A stretch of DNA of 64,000 nt, taken from Dysidea avara. Taxonomy: Eukaryota > Porifera > Demospongiae > Dictyoceratida > Dysideidae. The DNA is taken from positions 12,617,682 to 12,681,681 of the forward strand of contig NC_089275.1 in assembly GCF_963678975.1 (NCBI RefSeq), given 5' to 3'. A program made the translations under genes and the position numbers. Shown here in pieces: positions 22,980-35,106 of the stretch. Each line of letters begins with the position of its first letter. Within the stretch, counting starts at the first letter, position 1. The notes under the pieces are model-generated. The model searched no databases. It was not told the origin of the DNA and worked only from the letters and a program-made list of their open reading frames with translations.

Positions 22980-24055
22980 CGAGATCGATGTACTCTAATA
23001 GAGCAGTCACCTAACTACTCTAATAGAACATTCAGTGGAATCATATGAGTTGGTTCTGCTATGCAATTAATTCAATCTGTCTCCATTAATTGATATGTAA
23101 TTAAGAGCATGAGTCTGCCTGAAATGCCTTTCATTTACTACTGTATCTACAGTACCTTAATGATGGTCATTGTTATAATATTATAGGAGTATAGTGCATG
23201 TACCACTGAAAATACTCTCAGATTCAATCTCAAAGCATTCAAATTTCAAACTTTTCCTGTGGGGGCATGCCCCCAGATCCCCCTAGTATTGGCAAGCTTT
23301 GTATGTTGGTATGCTTCAGCAGCTTTGCTCACTAAGGTAAAGTAAATGATTTGAAAACACTTTGTAACTTACAGCCACTCCACATGACTTTCCCCCCCAC
23401 TTTTGAGTACTGTTCTCCGCCCCTGGTTGCTCCTAAGCACACAGCAACCCTACTCCTACACATCTTCATTTCACATCAGCAATCGATTACCAATTCTTTT
23501 ATATTTAGTTGTGACAACAACATAGATTACATAAATGTGACCAGATTTTACAAAACCAATCCAAATCACACATCAGGCAAAATCAAACTAACACCTCCAG
23601 TGGATAGTTACACCATTGTGCTAATAGTCTTGACCCTTACTACTACTCAAACTACTTGAGGCTAGTTTCAACAGACATCTTTTCTGGGTGGTGTGTGTAG
23701 AGCTCAAATAGTGGTTTCCGGTCTTGTGAAGGACCAATGCTTCAAATTGTACCTATAAAATTGCTATAAATTAATTTTGGTGAACTTTGAGACATTGTGA
23801 AAGGTAACATGGTTACAGCTTTTGGGGGCCCCTGCTACTAGAGATTCTATACTCTGGTCAGCCCCCCTCATATCAACTACTTCCTCCGCCACTGCTGAAA
23901 GGTAATTTATTGATGCATCTTTTGTGTAATTTCATAGCGTGCTTGCTATCTTTGGCAAATTACTTTGGTTTATCTCGAAACTTCTAATGTGCGATTTGGA
24001 TTGTTTTTCCAAGATCCATGCAGTCACAAATTACACTACAGATAAGTTTAAATGG
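22980..24055. other. No gene seen; repeat fragments
   Basis: Holds paired CTCTAATAGAGCAGTCA motifs at about 22990-23035, a GCATGCCCCCAGATCCCCCT core at about 23265, and at 23856-23898 the right end (CATATCAACTACTTCCTCCG) of the hAT MITE family seen whole at 58164-58478. Confidence 0.55.
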
Positions 24056-24097
24056 GCCCATGGGACCATCCATGATTCATGGGATGGTCCCATGGGC
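24056..24097. repeat. Perfect 16-bp hairpin
   Basis: GCCCATGGGACCATCC at 24056-24071 pairs exactly with 24082-24097 over a 10-base loop. GC-rich against an AT-rich background. Confidence 0.92.
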
Positions 24098-24178
24098 TAG
24101 TTTAATTAAATAAACTTTCATAGCAGTTAGTCAACCGATATACAAACACGAAACTACTGCAAACCTTTGCACTTGCAG

Positions 24179-24249
24179 TGGACCACTGGATCCACTGCAG
24201 GTGTTACCACATTATGGACCACTGGACCCACTGCAGGTGTTACCACATT
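24179..24249. repeat. 36-bp tandem duplication
   Basis: TGGACCACTGGATCCACTGC plus 16 bases occurs twice in a row with one change in the quoted part. Confidence 0.92.
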
Positions 24250-24944
24250 GGTGTTGATATGTCATTGTTGAAAACAAAGTGGAATGGTCACTTTGCATTT
24301 CAATTATTGATAATCAGGGAGCACGTTCAGTCATGCATATAAGGCAGGGATTTGCCTTCAGTAGTTGGCACCAACCACCACTCAAATAAAATAACCACCA
24401 CTACCACTCAACAGCCACTACAGATTCACCTCTGACCTACACAAGTCAATGCTCCACGCCGACTCAATTATATAGTAGCCAATACTATTCTAAACCTGAG
24501 CACATCATTTATAAGGTGTTTGGTTCCATTTTTCCTTTTGATGTGGTGTGCAATAGGTTGCAGTAATGAATTATGTTACTATGAAACAAGTAAACAAACA
24601 AGTGCTTTATATATGATATTATTGCTACTCAAACTAATTTTAGTAGGGATCAAAGTGATAATTATCATTATAGTAAAACAAGAGTCACTGTGCATATATA
24701 TGTGGGAAAATCCCTGAACAAATTGTAATAACATGTTTGTATTGCTATATATACTTGTGGATTTTTCACTCGCTGAAATTTGCAATTGTTATAGCGAACC
24801 CAAAGGAATAATCATTAGTGCATGATCTGAAAGAGCCAATTATTGTTAATTTGTAGTCAATGTAGGATTGTTACTGCTTCAAAATTTGCCAATATTGTAA
24901 CAAGAATAGAGCACAAGTATTATGCTATTTACTAGATGTGCTAT

Positions 24945-27461
24945 TAGTAGGGTCAAAAATAGTGGTTTCGTGACCAACCTTTGGCTAACAAAGTTTGATG
25001 GTTTAATATTGTATTTTAGGGTATTTTAAACAAAATGAACTCCCACACCGCTTTTTAAAGTCCGGGGAAAGTTCGGTAGAGCCAAAAATCCAAAATGGCT
25101 ACTAGCTGACATGTGCAAAAGTAAAATAATGATATACGTAAAAGTCAAATAAAGGTTCTTTTTAGACTAATTTGGGATCAAGGAATCCATTTCTGATGTT
25201 ATTTTTGTGATTGGATGTTCTGTTAATGTAAAATTTCAACAATTTTGCTCAATAAGATGTAATGCATATAAATAGCGTGTTAAGTCTAATTCAATGTTCA
25301 TCCAATGACTCCAACTCATTTGATGATTCAGGTTCAGTATCAAAATCAGATTCAGATGCAGCTTCAGATTCAGCTTTGAATTGGCAGAGTCATAGTCATC
25401 CTGTTACACTGATGGGACTGAAAGTGAAATTGGAAGGGCAGGTTTGTGTGGCCACTGATCTGCAACAGCCATTCACCAATTCCCAACCATGACCTTTAGG
25501 AGAGGGATGTCTTCTCAGGTCATGGTGGTACTGAACATAGGCTAAAAAGTTGGAACATTTGATATGCTGCTCAAGATTGTCATCATCAGGAAGCAAACGC
25601 ATTGAAGATGTTTTTCTTTAGTCTTTCCACTTGGTTGCACGGGCTAGATTCAGAGAGGAATTTAGTGTGTCTCCATACATGTAGCAGATAACAAAGGACT
25701 TTAGGTCATTCAAGAATCATCACTCAGCAGAAGGCCTTCTCTACACTTTGAGATGAGGCTACGGGCCTCAGTACTTTTTGACAGTTTCTCATAGAGGGAT
25801 ATCTTGCTGTGCCCAGAAAAACAGCTGTTGGCTTACAGCCAGTCAAGGCATGAAAAGGTATGAAGATTTGGCAAAATCATCAATACATATGCTTCTGCAA
25901 AAAAAAAAAAAAACCTGCTTCTTAGAGGTATTATAATACCTGGAATGTAATGTGAAATGGCTACAGCCTGAATGTACACATCTGTGTCTTCTGCATCAAT
26001 TACTATGAGATTGCTATAGCCAGGTGATATCGATCTTAGAGCTGCATAAGCAGATAGCATAATTGTGTCAGCCTCATCCTTACTAAAGCACAGGCTTTCT
26101 TTGGTGTCACCAGTTGACAGACTCACACAGTCCTCACCCACTGAGTAGACTAGTTCCTGACTGATATACTTAGACAGTTCTGAGAGCTGATGAGTTTTGA
26201 TTAGAGCCTGGAGGCATTTCTTATTGCCAGCAGTGTAGAGAATTGTCTTGAATTTGTAGGCCATGGGAAACAGATCAGCTGGCTTCATATACACATTGGG
26301 TATGGGACCTTGACCCTGAATGCGCAATTCACGCTCATCATCTTTGGTGGACTAAGCATAGTCACGGGGATCATTGATGCAGATGATGGTGGTAACACTG
26401 ACATGCAGTGCCAGGATCACAGACCCTATTTTGTTGGTGTAGTCATCCCAAGTGTATGGAGGCCCATCACTCTTGACCCATAAGTGATGCTAGGCACTAC
26501 ATCATGTCCACTAATGCTGTGTAGGAGTTGACATCAAGAGGCTGTAATGCTAACTTCTGCAGAAGTTTGCTCTTTTGAGTCTTTCTGAAAGTACCATTGG
26601 GATTAAATGGTGTTAGGTATTCTTCAGATATATGATGTTTCATGAGCTCAGGTAGAGACAGTAGACCACTGACATCAACACAGATGCTAGTGTCCTGATA
26701 TCCATTTTTCCTTGTTGTATTTTTAGTGTCTTTTCAGAGACTTTTTTTTTCTCCCCATCTTGCGTGGCCTTCTTGAAGTCTAAAATGAGCTCAGGAGTAG
26801 CTGGAATAGCTAATTGTAAGGGTCTTAGAGCAGGTGATGCTGGATCAAATGGAAAGCAACGTTGAAGCATGATGTTAGATCTTTTACAGCTTGCCCATCT
26901 CTGTGCATACGTGCTGGAGTATATTCCTTATGCTTTTGAGAGAGTTGCTTTCTATTTACCTGAGCAGCTTGAATTCGACCAATGTTGTTGACAATTTTTG
27001 GTATCAGTCATTAATTGCTTCTCATTGCAAAGAATTGACAGTCAGCTAGTTTTAGTTAGCTAACTCTGTCAAGGAGGTTGTGCACTGTCAAGAAAGGTAC
27101 TACTGACTGTGGAGCTGAAAGAACAAGGCTTAATCACTGTAAACAGCTAGCTAGTTGTTCGTTCTGGTAGCTACCAAACTTAAATTTCTTGGTTATAAGA
27201 ACATCCAATCACAAAAGTAAATGGATTCCTTGACCCCACATTAGTCTAAAAAGAACCTTTATTTGAATTTTTATCATTATTTTATTTTTGCACATGTCAG
27301 CTAGTAGCCATTTTAGACTTTTGGTTTTACTGAACTTTCCCCGGACTTTAAAAAGCGGCGTGGGAGCTCATTTTGTTTAAAATACCCTAAAGTACAATAT
27401 TAAACGATCAAACTTTGTTAGCCAGAGGTTGGTCACGAAACCACAGTTTTTGACCCTACTA
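24945..27461 (-). mobile_element. DNA transposon with TIRs of about 270 bp, TAT duplication
   Basis: TAGTAGGGTCAAAAA starts the left end and its complement closes the right. The inverted arms continue for about 270 bp (24945-25220 and 27190-27461), including TGGTTTCGTGACCAACC, TTTCCCCGGACTTTAAAAAG-type and CAAGGAATCCATTT. TAT flanks both sides. The interior (minus strand) encodes a decayed transposon protein. The 3-bp duplication and long TIR do not let me name the superfamily. The arms are still very similar, so the insertion is not ancient. Confidence 0.85.
25500..26870 (-). pseudogene. Transposon-encoded protein (EADT...DTDV...HALTGC type), broken
   Basis: The longest frame (25833-26327) includes SKDEADTIMLSAYAALRSIS and NLIVIDAEDTDVYIQAVAIS. 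These match a protein type I recall in invertebrate transposons (EADTRxxxHAxxA...VVIxSPDTDVxVLxL...HAxTGCD), probably with a PIN-like nuclease fold. Continuing left in other frames are FHALTGCK, KISLYEKLSKSTEARSLISK, and a C-terminal LEQHIKCSNFLAYVQYHHDL, ending in the Ser/Asp/Glu-rich stretch opposite 25290-25375. At least three frame changes and a 14-base A/T run near 25900 break it. 26640-26870 gives an upstream piece, PFDPASPALRPLQLAIPATP. Not the catalytic transposase as far as I can tell. Confidence 0.6.
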
Positions 27462-27494
27462 TATAAGAACTTCCTAGGTGTGTGTTGATCATAT

Positions 27495-27728
27495 GTGAAC
27501 CAGTCTGTGAAAAGGGGTTTATAGCCTTTTCAATTGCATGTACTTGTCTACCTGTAACCTGACTTGTGAATGTGGTATCAATTTGAAATGTAGTCCCCTT
27601 ATACCCTTAACATAGCACTATGGCTTGGTTTAATATGAAGGTGATAAGTTGAAAACATGAGGAGTTATGATTAGTGAAACTTAAAAATTTGGAAAGGCTA
27701 TCTGACCCCTTTTGCAGACCGGATCACA
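27495..27728. mobile_element. MITE, GTGAACCAGTCTGTGAAAAGGGG type, TAT duplication
   Basis: Inverted ends GTGAACCAGTCTGTGAAAAG and the complement of TGTGATCCGGTCTGCAAAAG, with TAT on both sides. It sits 30 bp from the long-TIR transposon. The end sequence resembles the GTGACCGGGCC family and the left boundary of the satellite block at 37981. Confidence 0.82.
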
Positions 27729-28314
27729 TATTGTAGTGATCATTTTAAATAGGCATACGTATATACTGATAATAGCATTAAAGCAGAACAAAAAATTAAA
27801 CGTTTTTTGGTCATACATGCACTGTTGCAGTGTTAAGTTGTAGACCTTTCATCAGTGCAACTGAGAATCTAAATGCACTTCATTTACATCCATGTAAAAA
27901 GTTATTGTTTGTAGTTAAAATTAGCCTATTGTAGTCAATAAAGTAATAGTAAAAATATTGTATTTAAAGCATCGAGGTACAATCCTGAAGCACGAACAAA
28001 ATAAACTGTGCTACATACAAATGTACAACTGCTTGACATGTTCATATTCCAAATGGTTACATAACTTCTTGACATTTTCATAGTATAACTACAAAGGTTG
28101 ATGGAATATAGTAGACAGCAATACTGCACCAAAGTATATAGTCTGTAGATTCAAACTTCTAAAAAAGTTATAAAACACAAACAGTTTTATCACAAATAAC
28201 TGAATAATCTCTAGACAAGTTTAGATGCACACACTAATTATCTATCATTAAAACAAAGCTACTAAGTCAGCTTCTATGTAGAAGATACCACCTACTATAG
28301 TATATACGTACATG

Positions 28315-28574
28315 TTGAGCTGAGCCCTGAGAAAACAGTTAAAGAAGAAAAGTTTTTTTTTCAAGAGAAACAGCACTTCATCTAACTAGATGATTAGTAA
28401 CGACGAAGAGTCAAAATGTGCAGATTGGAAGTTTTGGAAAGGATCCTTTTGTAGCTTGGAAATGTATAGTGAGCATTTTGATTGGTCACAAATAAAGTGT
28501 CAGATATTTGAATGAAAAGAGTTTGAAATATTTTTAGTGGGTCAAGCAGTACTGCTTTTGAGGGCTCAGCTCAA
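28315..28574. mobile_element. MITE with TTGAGCTGAGCCCT ends
   Basis: TTGAGCTGAGCCCTGAGAAA at the left is inverted at the right as AGGGCTCAGCTCAA. About 260 bp, non-coding. Target duplication unclear. It lies just past the end of the ankyrin gene. Confidence 0.72.
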
Positions 28575-28684
28575 TGTTTATGTGGACTGCGATACACACA
28601 CACATACATAGCAACATCATGGACATAACATAGAGCTGCTGTGCATAGGTGTATCACCTCTGTAGTACTTGCTATGGCTTTATT

Positions 28685-31600
28685 CTATAAGAATTGCACA
28701 ACATCACTATGACCATCCTGTAGTGCTAAGTCATGATCAAGTGGTGTCCTGTTTTCCTATATAAGAAAAGAAACACTTGTACCATAAAGTCATACACCTG
28801 GATATCAGAGTTAATCAGAATGCTAAAATGATTATTCTTTACAAAATATTTGAATGTTTTTGTAAATTATTTTAATTTTTTAATTTGAAATATATGGGAA
28901 ATGAAGCACTACACGATCCCTTAGTCTCACAAGGCCAATTATGTGTCAGGTGCTTAATTAATTTACAATACTGTCTCGGCTGGGTTGAAATATGGTTTAA
29001 GGTACTAGATTGGAATACTGCAGTTGTTCTAGTGCAGGGTGCTAGACAATTAAGGCATGGGTAGTATTTTGAAAATGATTTTGTTCTTTATGATATTCAT
29101 GCTTGTGACTGGAACTAGTCAGGTTTGATTCATTACTGCAAACTCAAGCTCTAAGCTGCATTATCAATTTTGTTGTCAAAATAAGCTAAAGTTGAATGGT
29201 TCACTTTTTCCGGCTGCTGTTTTCAAGCCCAATGGCAATCTACACTTCATAGTATTGGATAATTACCTGTGCTGTAAATTTCTTTGCATTTTAACCGATA
29301 CGTTCAGGATCACAACAGCTAATTAAAATGGCAGGAAATTTGGCTGTTAACTGGATGTTCTGGAAGGTGAGGAATTAATGCAAAACATGTAGATTTGGTA
29401 CATGTAGCCTCACCATTGGTGTGCTACAGCATTTTCTTCATACGACAGAAATGATCACATTTGTGTGCAGCAATCATTTGCTTATTGTTTATTCAATTAG
29501 CTGTCTAATACCATACCTGTTTCACTGCCCATACAAAAGTCTCAATAGTAGCAGTGAAATTTATCCCGTATTTCACTGGTAGCAGTGAAAAAGTTGTAAT
29601 TGCAATTTCATTGGCTAGAATTTATGTTAACAATTAGTGTTGACACATGTTTAGTACATAGTGACAATTTGCGTACATAGCAACGCTAATGCACGGCATG
29701 CGCATATGTAGCGAGTATGGTATTAACTGGGAATAGCATGGGTAGCAGTGAAATTTGGGATAAATACCACTCTTGTTGTATTGGAAATGGTAAATTTCAC
29801 TCGGCTTCGCCTCGTGAAATTTATCCCCATTTCCAATACAACACTCGTGATATTTATCCCAAATTTCACTGCTACCCATGCTATTACTAGTACTAATGCA
29901 ATCAGTGAGATAACCAACTTCTCTCTAATACATAGCAGTTCATCTATAAGAACAAAAGCAGTGTTGTAATATCCCCAGACTAGATTACAGTGGTTGCTTA
30001 ATAACTTGATAAGTGCCTGTCATGAAATTGGTCTGGCCATGCCATGCAAGACAAGTGATCCCTGAGGGTTGAGGTTTCATTGATAAGTGATCATGAATGT
30101 GCTCAGCAAAACAAAAATCCATTTAAAAGACTATGTTGACCTACTTAATAAACTTGCTAGTTCAAAGCATGCGCGCACTTATTGATTATAACTATAACAT
30201 TTGTGAAACTGATCATGATCTATATATATATTTACCATAAAGTATTTGATCCTGGACCAGCTAATTTCACTCCATAAGACTATAGCTCACCTTATTTACT
30301 GCATTATAATCTGTTCCTAACCTGATCAGAGTTTCTACCACCTCAAGTTGGCCTTTCTTAGCAGCATGATGTAATGCCGTCCTCTTGAACTACATTTCAT
30401 GAATAAATCCAGTGATTATTTAACAACCACAATGAAACAATGAATTAATCATTCACATATTTTCAGTTGCTAATTTTCCAAGACAATAACCAATATTCTA
30501 GCATAATTAATTAAATTAATTAAAATGTATTTAATTAGGGGGTCCTAAAGAAACACATCGATAATCAATACCCTAATGAAACATGAAAAGGTTTAAGCAC
30601 TGGTTGAATGCAGAAAAAATCCTGGATCCCAGAACTCCATAGACACTTGCCTATACTGCAAGCTCTCTGTGGATCAAGTCACGTGCTGGGATATTTTCTG
30701 CATTCAGAGTTTTAGTATCTGCTATCATGTTTCTGACTCCCTACTGTGGAAGTCCCTTTAATATAGTACTAAAAATAATAACAATAATGTGAGCATAATT
30801 TTGTTTTTGAGATAAATGTCATTGAAATACATTGGGTAAAAAGGGTGTACTACAAAAACAATTTACACACATTTCAGTAAACAACAAAAGAAGACTCGAA
30901 TTGAAACATTTAATGCATCACTATTATTTGCCTCTTGAGAATATCATTGTTGCATTTTTGCACAATGAAGCAATCGTGAGTTATGTGTGTCTTTCTATGT
31001 TGTGGTAAAACAAAACCTTATTGTCACCATTTCTAGGATAGCTTTCTTGTGGGTGGATATATACATGTAGGCCAAAAACTGAATGCCTTAGGTCATGATG
31101 AACACAATGAGATAACTGTGATTGAAGGGGTCTTATACAGTTTTTCCAAGTATGTATGTTGATCATAACTACTCATATTTTAACCTATCCCCACAAAATT
31201 ACAAGTAATAGCGGTACAGGAGAGTTCGGGATAAAATGCGATCAAATTTCAAGGTTGTATCTGACTAATTCACATGTTGACCTTAGGGAAAAGCAATTGT
31301 GACATTTTGCTACTTTCACGATTATAGGATACAACATTATTTCTCACAAGTATGATACTGTAGCTATCACAATGTTATAACGTACATGCATCAGTAGCAT
31401 GCATTGTGTATGCACAACAACTTTGTATTATAACAACTTTGTATTATAACAATACAAGATGAAGCCATAGGGAGTTACAGTTTAATATAATGAATAATAG
31501 TATCCTTAGAAATTCAATGGTTTCTAACAGGTAAGCTTTTAACTACTGCATAGCAAGACACAATGAACCGTCTCAGAAGTGTAGGCTTGTTTTTTGGAGT

Positions 31601-34600
31601 GTGTTCTTCCATGACAATATGTGCCACAAATTTGAATTTACTATTGCATGTGATGTCACAACATCACGATTATTTATAATACACCTCAAAATTATGATGT
31701 TCAAAGACAATTAATCATGATTAAAACCACAAACAATATAATCTCCCAGCCCTAATAAACTTATGAGTTGTCAGGTACATGCAACATGGTATTATATTGG
31801 TGTACGTAAGCAAGCTACATCACTGTTTAAAGCACATTCATTTGATTTGACTTAATTTTAAACTCTAGACAGTTGGCAATAGCTGTTCTTCCCTCTGGCT
31901 CTTTTCTGCCAGAGGCATAAATAGCTACAAACGCATAACTACGTATTTACAATCAAAAACACAGGAGCAAACACACACACAAACACACACAAAAAAACTG
32001 TGATGCATTGACACATACAGTGATTTCTTGTACCATAATTTCACTTTGGTTTCATGTACAAACTATGTTAAGATGAATGAAAATTATTTTATGTGTTTTG
32101 ATATTTTGCAAAACTGGAAGCTACAGTAGTAGAGAAAGATTTAGCTACAGTTTTGATGGCTATTGTGTATTATATGTAACTGTTAGGTACAGCTGAAGGA
32201 AGTAAGCCACACAGTTAATGCTCGGGAACTTTCTACATATAGCTAGCTACGTAGTTGTGCAAAAAAAACTGTGTAAGAAATTTTTGTATGAGTATTGCAT
32301 GTAAAAAAACTATTAATGATCTAAAGTAAATTATGGAATTTGCATGCATGCGTAATTATTGTAATTTACTTCCAGTTGTGATAATGTTGATGCAGAGAAG
32401 TTGTGGTCGCAACGTACTGTAGTACAGTAGGTTGATTTTCTGCTGTATTTGATTGTACATTAGGTTTTGTGTGACTGCACATTATAAATGTATCATTACA
32501 ATACAAGAAAGCTAAGCATGTACACACACAGAGTAATTTTTATACGGATAGCATGACATTTTCTTACACAATTTTGATCCAGAGGTAACCACATGCTGTC
32601 TCTGGAGAGGTCTAAGACATGCCTCACAGAATATTTTAATGCTTGTTGAAACCAATTTTAAGGGTAAATTTATGCAATGAACCTTCTACTAATAACTGAC
32701 TACCCTATTAGAGTAGTTACAATTAAGACCATATATATATCAACATTCAGCCCCCTTAATTATACATTCAGCCCCCTTAATTCCCTCACCCTCAGGGTTG
32801 CTAGCCTCTGACCTACGATATCTCATAAGACAATAACACACTTTTTCAATAACCAACTGAACCATACACTATTAGACATATGTATGTACTAACTAACTTT
32901 ATCAAGCGCATTCACATCTGCTCCTAATCTGATCAATGCTTCTATTACGTGAACTTGCCAATTCCTGGCGGCTAAATGCAGAGCAGTCAGGCTTATCTAG
33001 AGAAAGATTAGCAACAAGTCATTCACAATTACAAATATTCTTGAATATTGACATGCCACTGTCACTCACCAAGGTATAGCAACACTATATATGTTACTTT
33101 CAGAAAGTTTTGTTCTCAGCAATGATCAGAAATTTCTATTGTAATTATATGGAGTGTTATTACAGAAATCTGTATGTATTAAATATGCATACTGTAGCAC
33201 AACCCAACCATGCTAGTCATGCTAGCATAATACATACTTTACATCAAGAGTAAATAATGGTATACAACTGCAAATAGTTGAGGAAAGTATTTTAGAATTT
33301 TTGAAAATTATGTTTCATGAAAAATTGTGCTGCATATAAATTGGTCTTGGTAAGGACTGATCTATGCATTATTTTTATGGCCTAAATTGTGTGGATGAAA
33401 CAATGCCAGTATACTAACCACAGTGGTAGCAGTGTTCACATCAATGCATCTGATGTTTACTAGTCTCCCCACTATAGTGATATCACCTGTCCTAGCTGCA
33501 TCTATTAGTTGGCAGCATTCTTCTTTCTGCAGTATAACATTGTTGTATTTATATGTAGATGACAGAAGTATATACTTTATAGAAATGAATTTCATGGCAA
33601 CATGTTTCAATCATTCTGGTTTAAGTACATGTTTGCTGTACTAGAAACCCAGAAGCAAGTACCAAAATATTGAAACATCAGTCATTAACAATCCCTTCCC
33701 ATCTTCTCAAGAAAAGGCATTAATCAAGAGAAAAATGTTGGAGTGTTGACAAACTTAAAACTTGGCTTAGCTACATGGTTGCTGAGCAGGCTGAGTGAGA
33801 AAGATCCACACATACAAAACACACTGTTTACTGCCAAAAACAATTACACTGAAACCTCTCTAATCCGACATTGATTAGGATAAGAAAATTGTGCTGGATT
33901 AGCAAGGATGTCAGATTATTGAGGTAGTATTACACAGAAAAGGTCTTTGGTATACAAAATAATGTCAGATTATAGAGGTATTCTGGATTATAGAGGTGTT
34001 GGATTAGAAAGGTTTCAGTGTACAGAAAATCAGGAGAGCAAATGCTTATTATTATACATACTGTATATGTAGCATTACCATATAGCATAACTTGTTGATG
34101 GGGATTTTTTTGTTTAAATTGCAAGTTATTCATGAAAAACTTTCCCCTTGAAATGTGAAACTCAGTCAAAATGGCATTGTTCAGTATGTAAAGCATAAAG
34201 ATTCTGAAGAAACAAAATTTCCCCCTTGAAGTTTTGAAATTAATACTGATTGGAAATGACCCACTATATAGTATCGTATTTCAACAAATAAATGTGTATT
34301 GTAAATAACAATGCACAGTGCACATCCATGTACATAGTACTTATAATACATGCCTCACATTGTTTCTGTAGTCAAATACCACTATTGAAGATATTTTTAA
34401 GTATACAACAAACTCAGCAAGTAACTTGCCAACATTCTTTTCAGCTTTGCGTATCATGCATGTAGCAGCACTGACAGGAATAAACCTTTCAAACACTACA
34501 GAGAAAAATGGACAGGCTTTAGAAAATGGAGAAATCACTTAGGCTCCACTCCACAATGATCTGCTATGAATTGTTTAAACTCATCATACTCCTCCTTTGT

Positions 34601-35092
34601 GATGGACGAGAATATTTTCTTGTCAACAATTGCAAACATTTTGTGGTAACCTTCTGGAAATTCACTTCTATCTTTCAAGCAATGTTCATATATCTCTCGT
34701 AGTAGTTTTATTTTAACATCTATTTTTGTCTGAAAGTTTTCTAGCAATTTTAAGCACTTTTCTGCATAATTTTAACAATGACATAAGTACTTTTAACATG
34801 GAGTGGTCATCCCATCTGTAGCAGTGACGTAACCTAACCACTAAGAGTGTATTGGTATTATCACAAGCATCCTTGCAAGCATCTATGCCTTCAAGTTCAC
34901 TATCATTAAACATCCTTACACCAGACTTGTCCTTGACATTTTAAAGCAGATGATATTATCTTAAGCAATTCTAGATTGTCACTTTCATTTTTCTTTAACT
35001 CCTTTAAAAATTCTCTAAGAAGAACACCAAACTCCACACTGGCCTGATCAGCTGTTTTTACTATGTCTTTAGTCGTAATCTGCATACACCAC
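28685..35092 (-). CDS. Ankyrin-repeat protein with N-terminal helical region
   Basis: Four exons give clear ankyrin repeats. 33419-33526 reads ECCQLIDAARTGDITIVGRL. 32898-32996 reads TALHLAARNWQVHVIEALIR then LGADVNALDK. 30291-30389 reads TALHHAAKKGQLEVVETLIR then LGTDYNAVNK. 28685-28756 reads RTPLDHDLALQDGHSDVVQF then L and stop. All have AG acceptors and GT donors (GTTAGT, GTTAGT, GTGAGC) and join in phase 0. Two are exactly 99 bp, one repeat each. The AATAAA at 28684-28679 follows the stop at once. Upstream, 34359-34495 (FERFIPVSAATCMIRKAEKN, donor GTGAGG), 34535-34747 and 34713-35092 encode Lys/Leu-rich helices (FGVLLREFLKELKKNESDNL). These lie in different frames, so either small introns or frameshifts separate them. 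Ankyrin repeats bind other proteins; the N-terminal domain is unrecognised. No start exon found. Possibly functional, possibly decaying at the 5' side. Confidence 0.7.
29732..29885. repeat. Long hairpin of about 154 bp
   Basis: AATAGCATGGGTAGCAGTGA and following bases pair with the right side to 29885, with few mismatches, around a CGGCTTCGCCTCG centre. Related AGCAGTGAAATTTATCCC and AGCAGTGAAA sequences at 29540-29590 suggest one MITE of about 370 bp. Lies in the last intron of the ankyrin gene. Confidence 0.85.
30607..30706. mobile_element. 100-bp MITE in ankyrin intron
   Basis: GAATGCAGAAAAAATCC at the left and GATATTTTCTGCATTC at the right are inverted repeats flanking about 65 bp. Target duplication not clear. 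Confidence 0.55.
33847..34020. mobile_element. Mariner/pogo-like MITE, TA duplication
   Basis: Ends CACTGAAACCTCTCTAATCC and GGATTAGAAAGGTTTCAGTG, with TA on both sides. 174 bp, non-coding, in an intron of the ankyrin gene. The end type is that of Tigger/pogo-derived MITEs; a longer relative is at 62360-63085. Confidence 0.88.
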
Positions 35093-35106
35093 CTCTGCAA
35101 TGACAT

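Noticed and set aside
23351-23659. 102-residue plus frame
   Set aside because: Low-complexity composition rich in Thr and Ile, no splice sites or family match, in a repeat-rich stretch.
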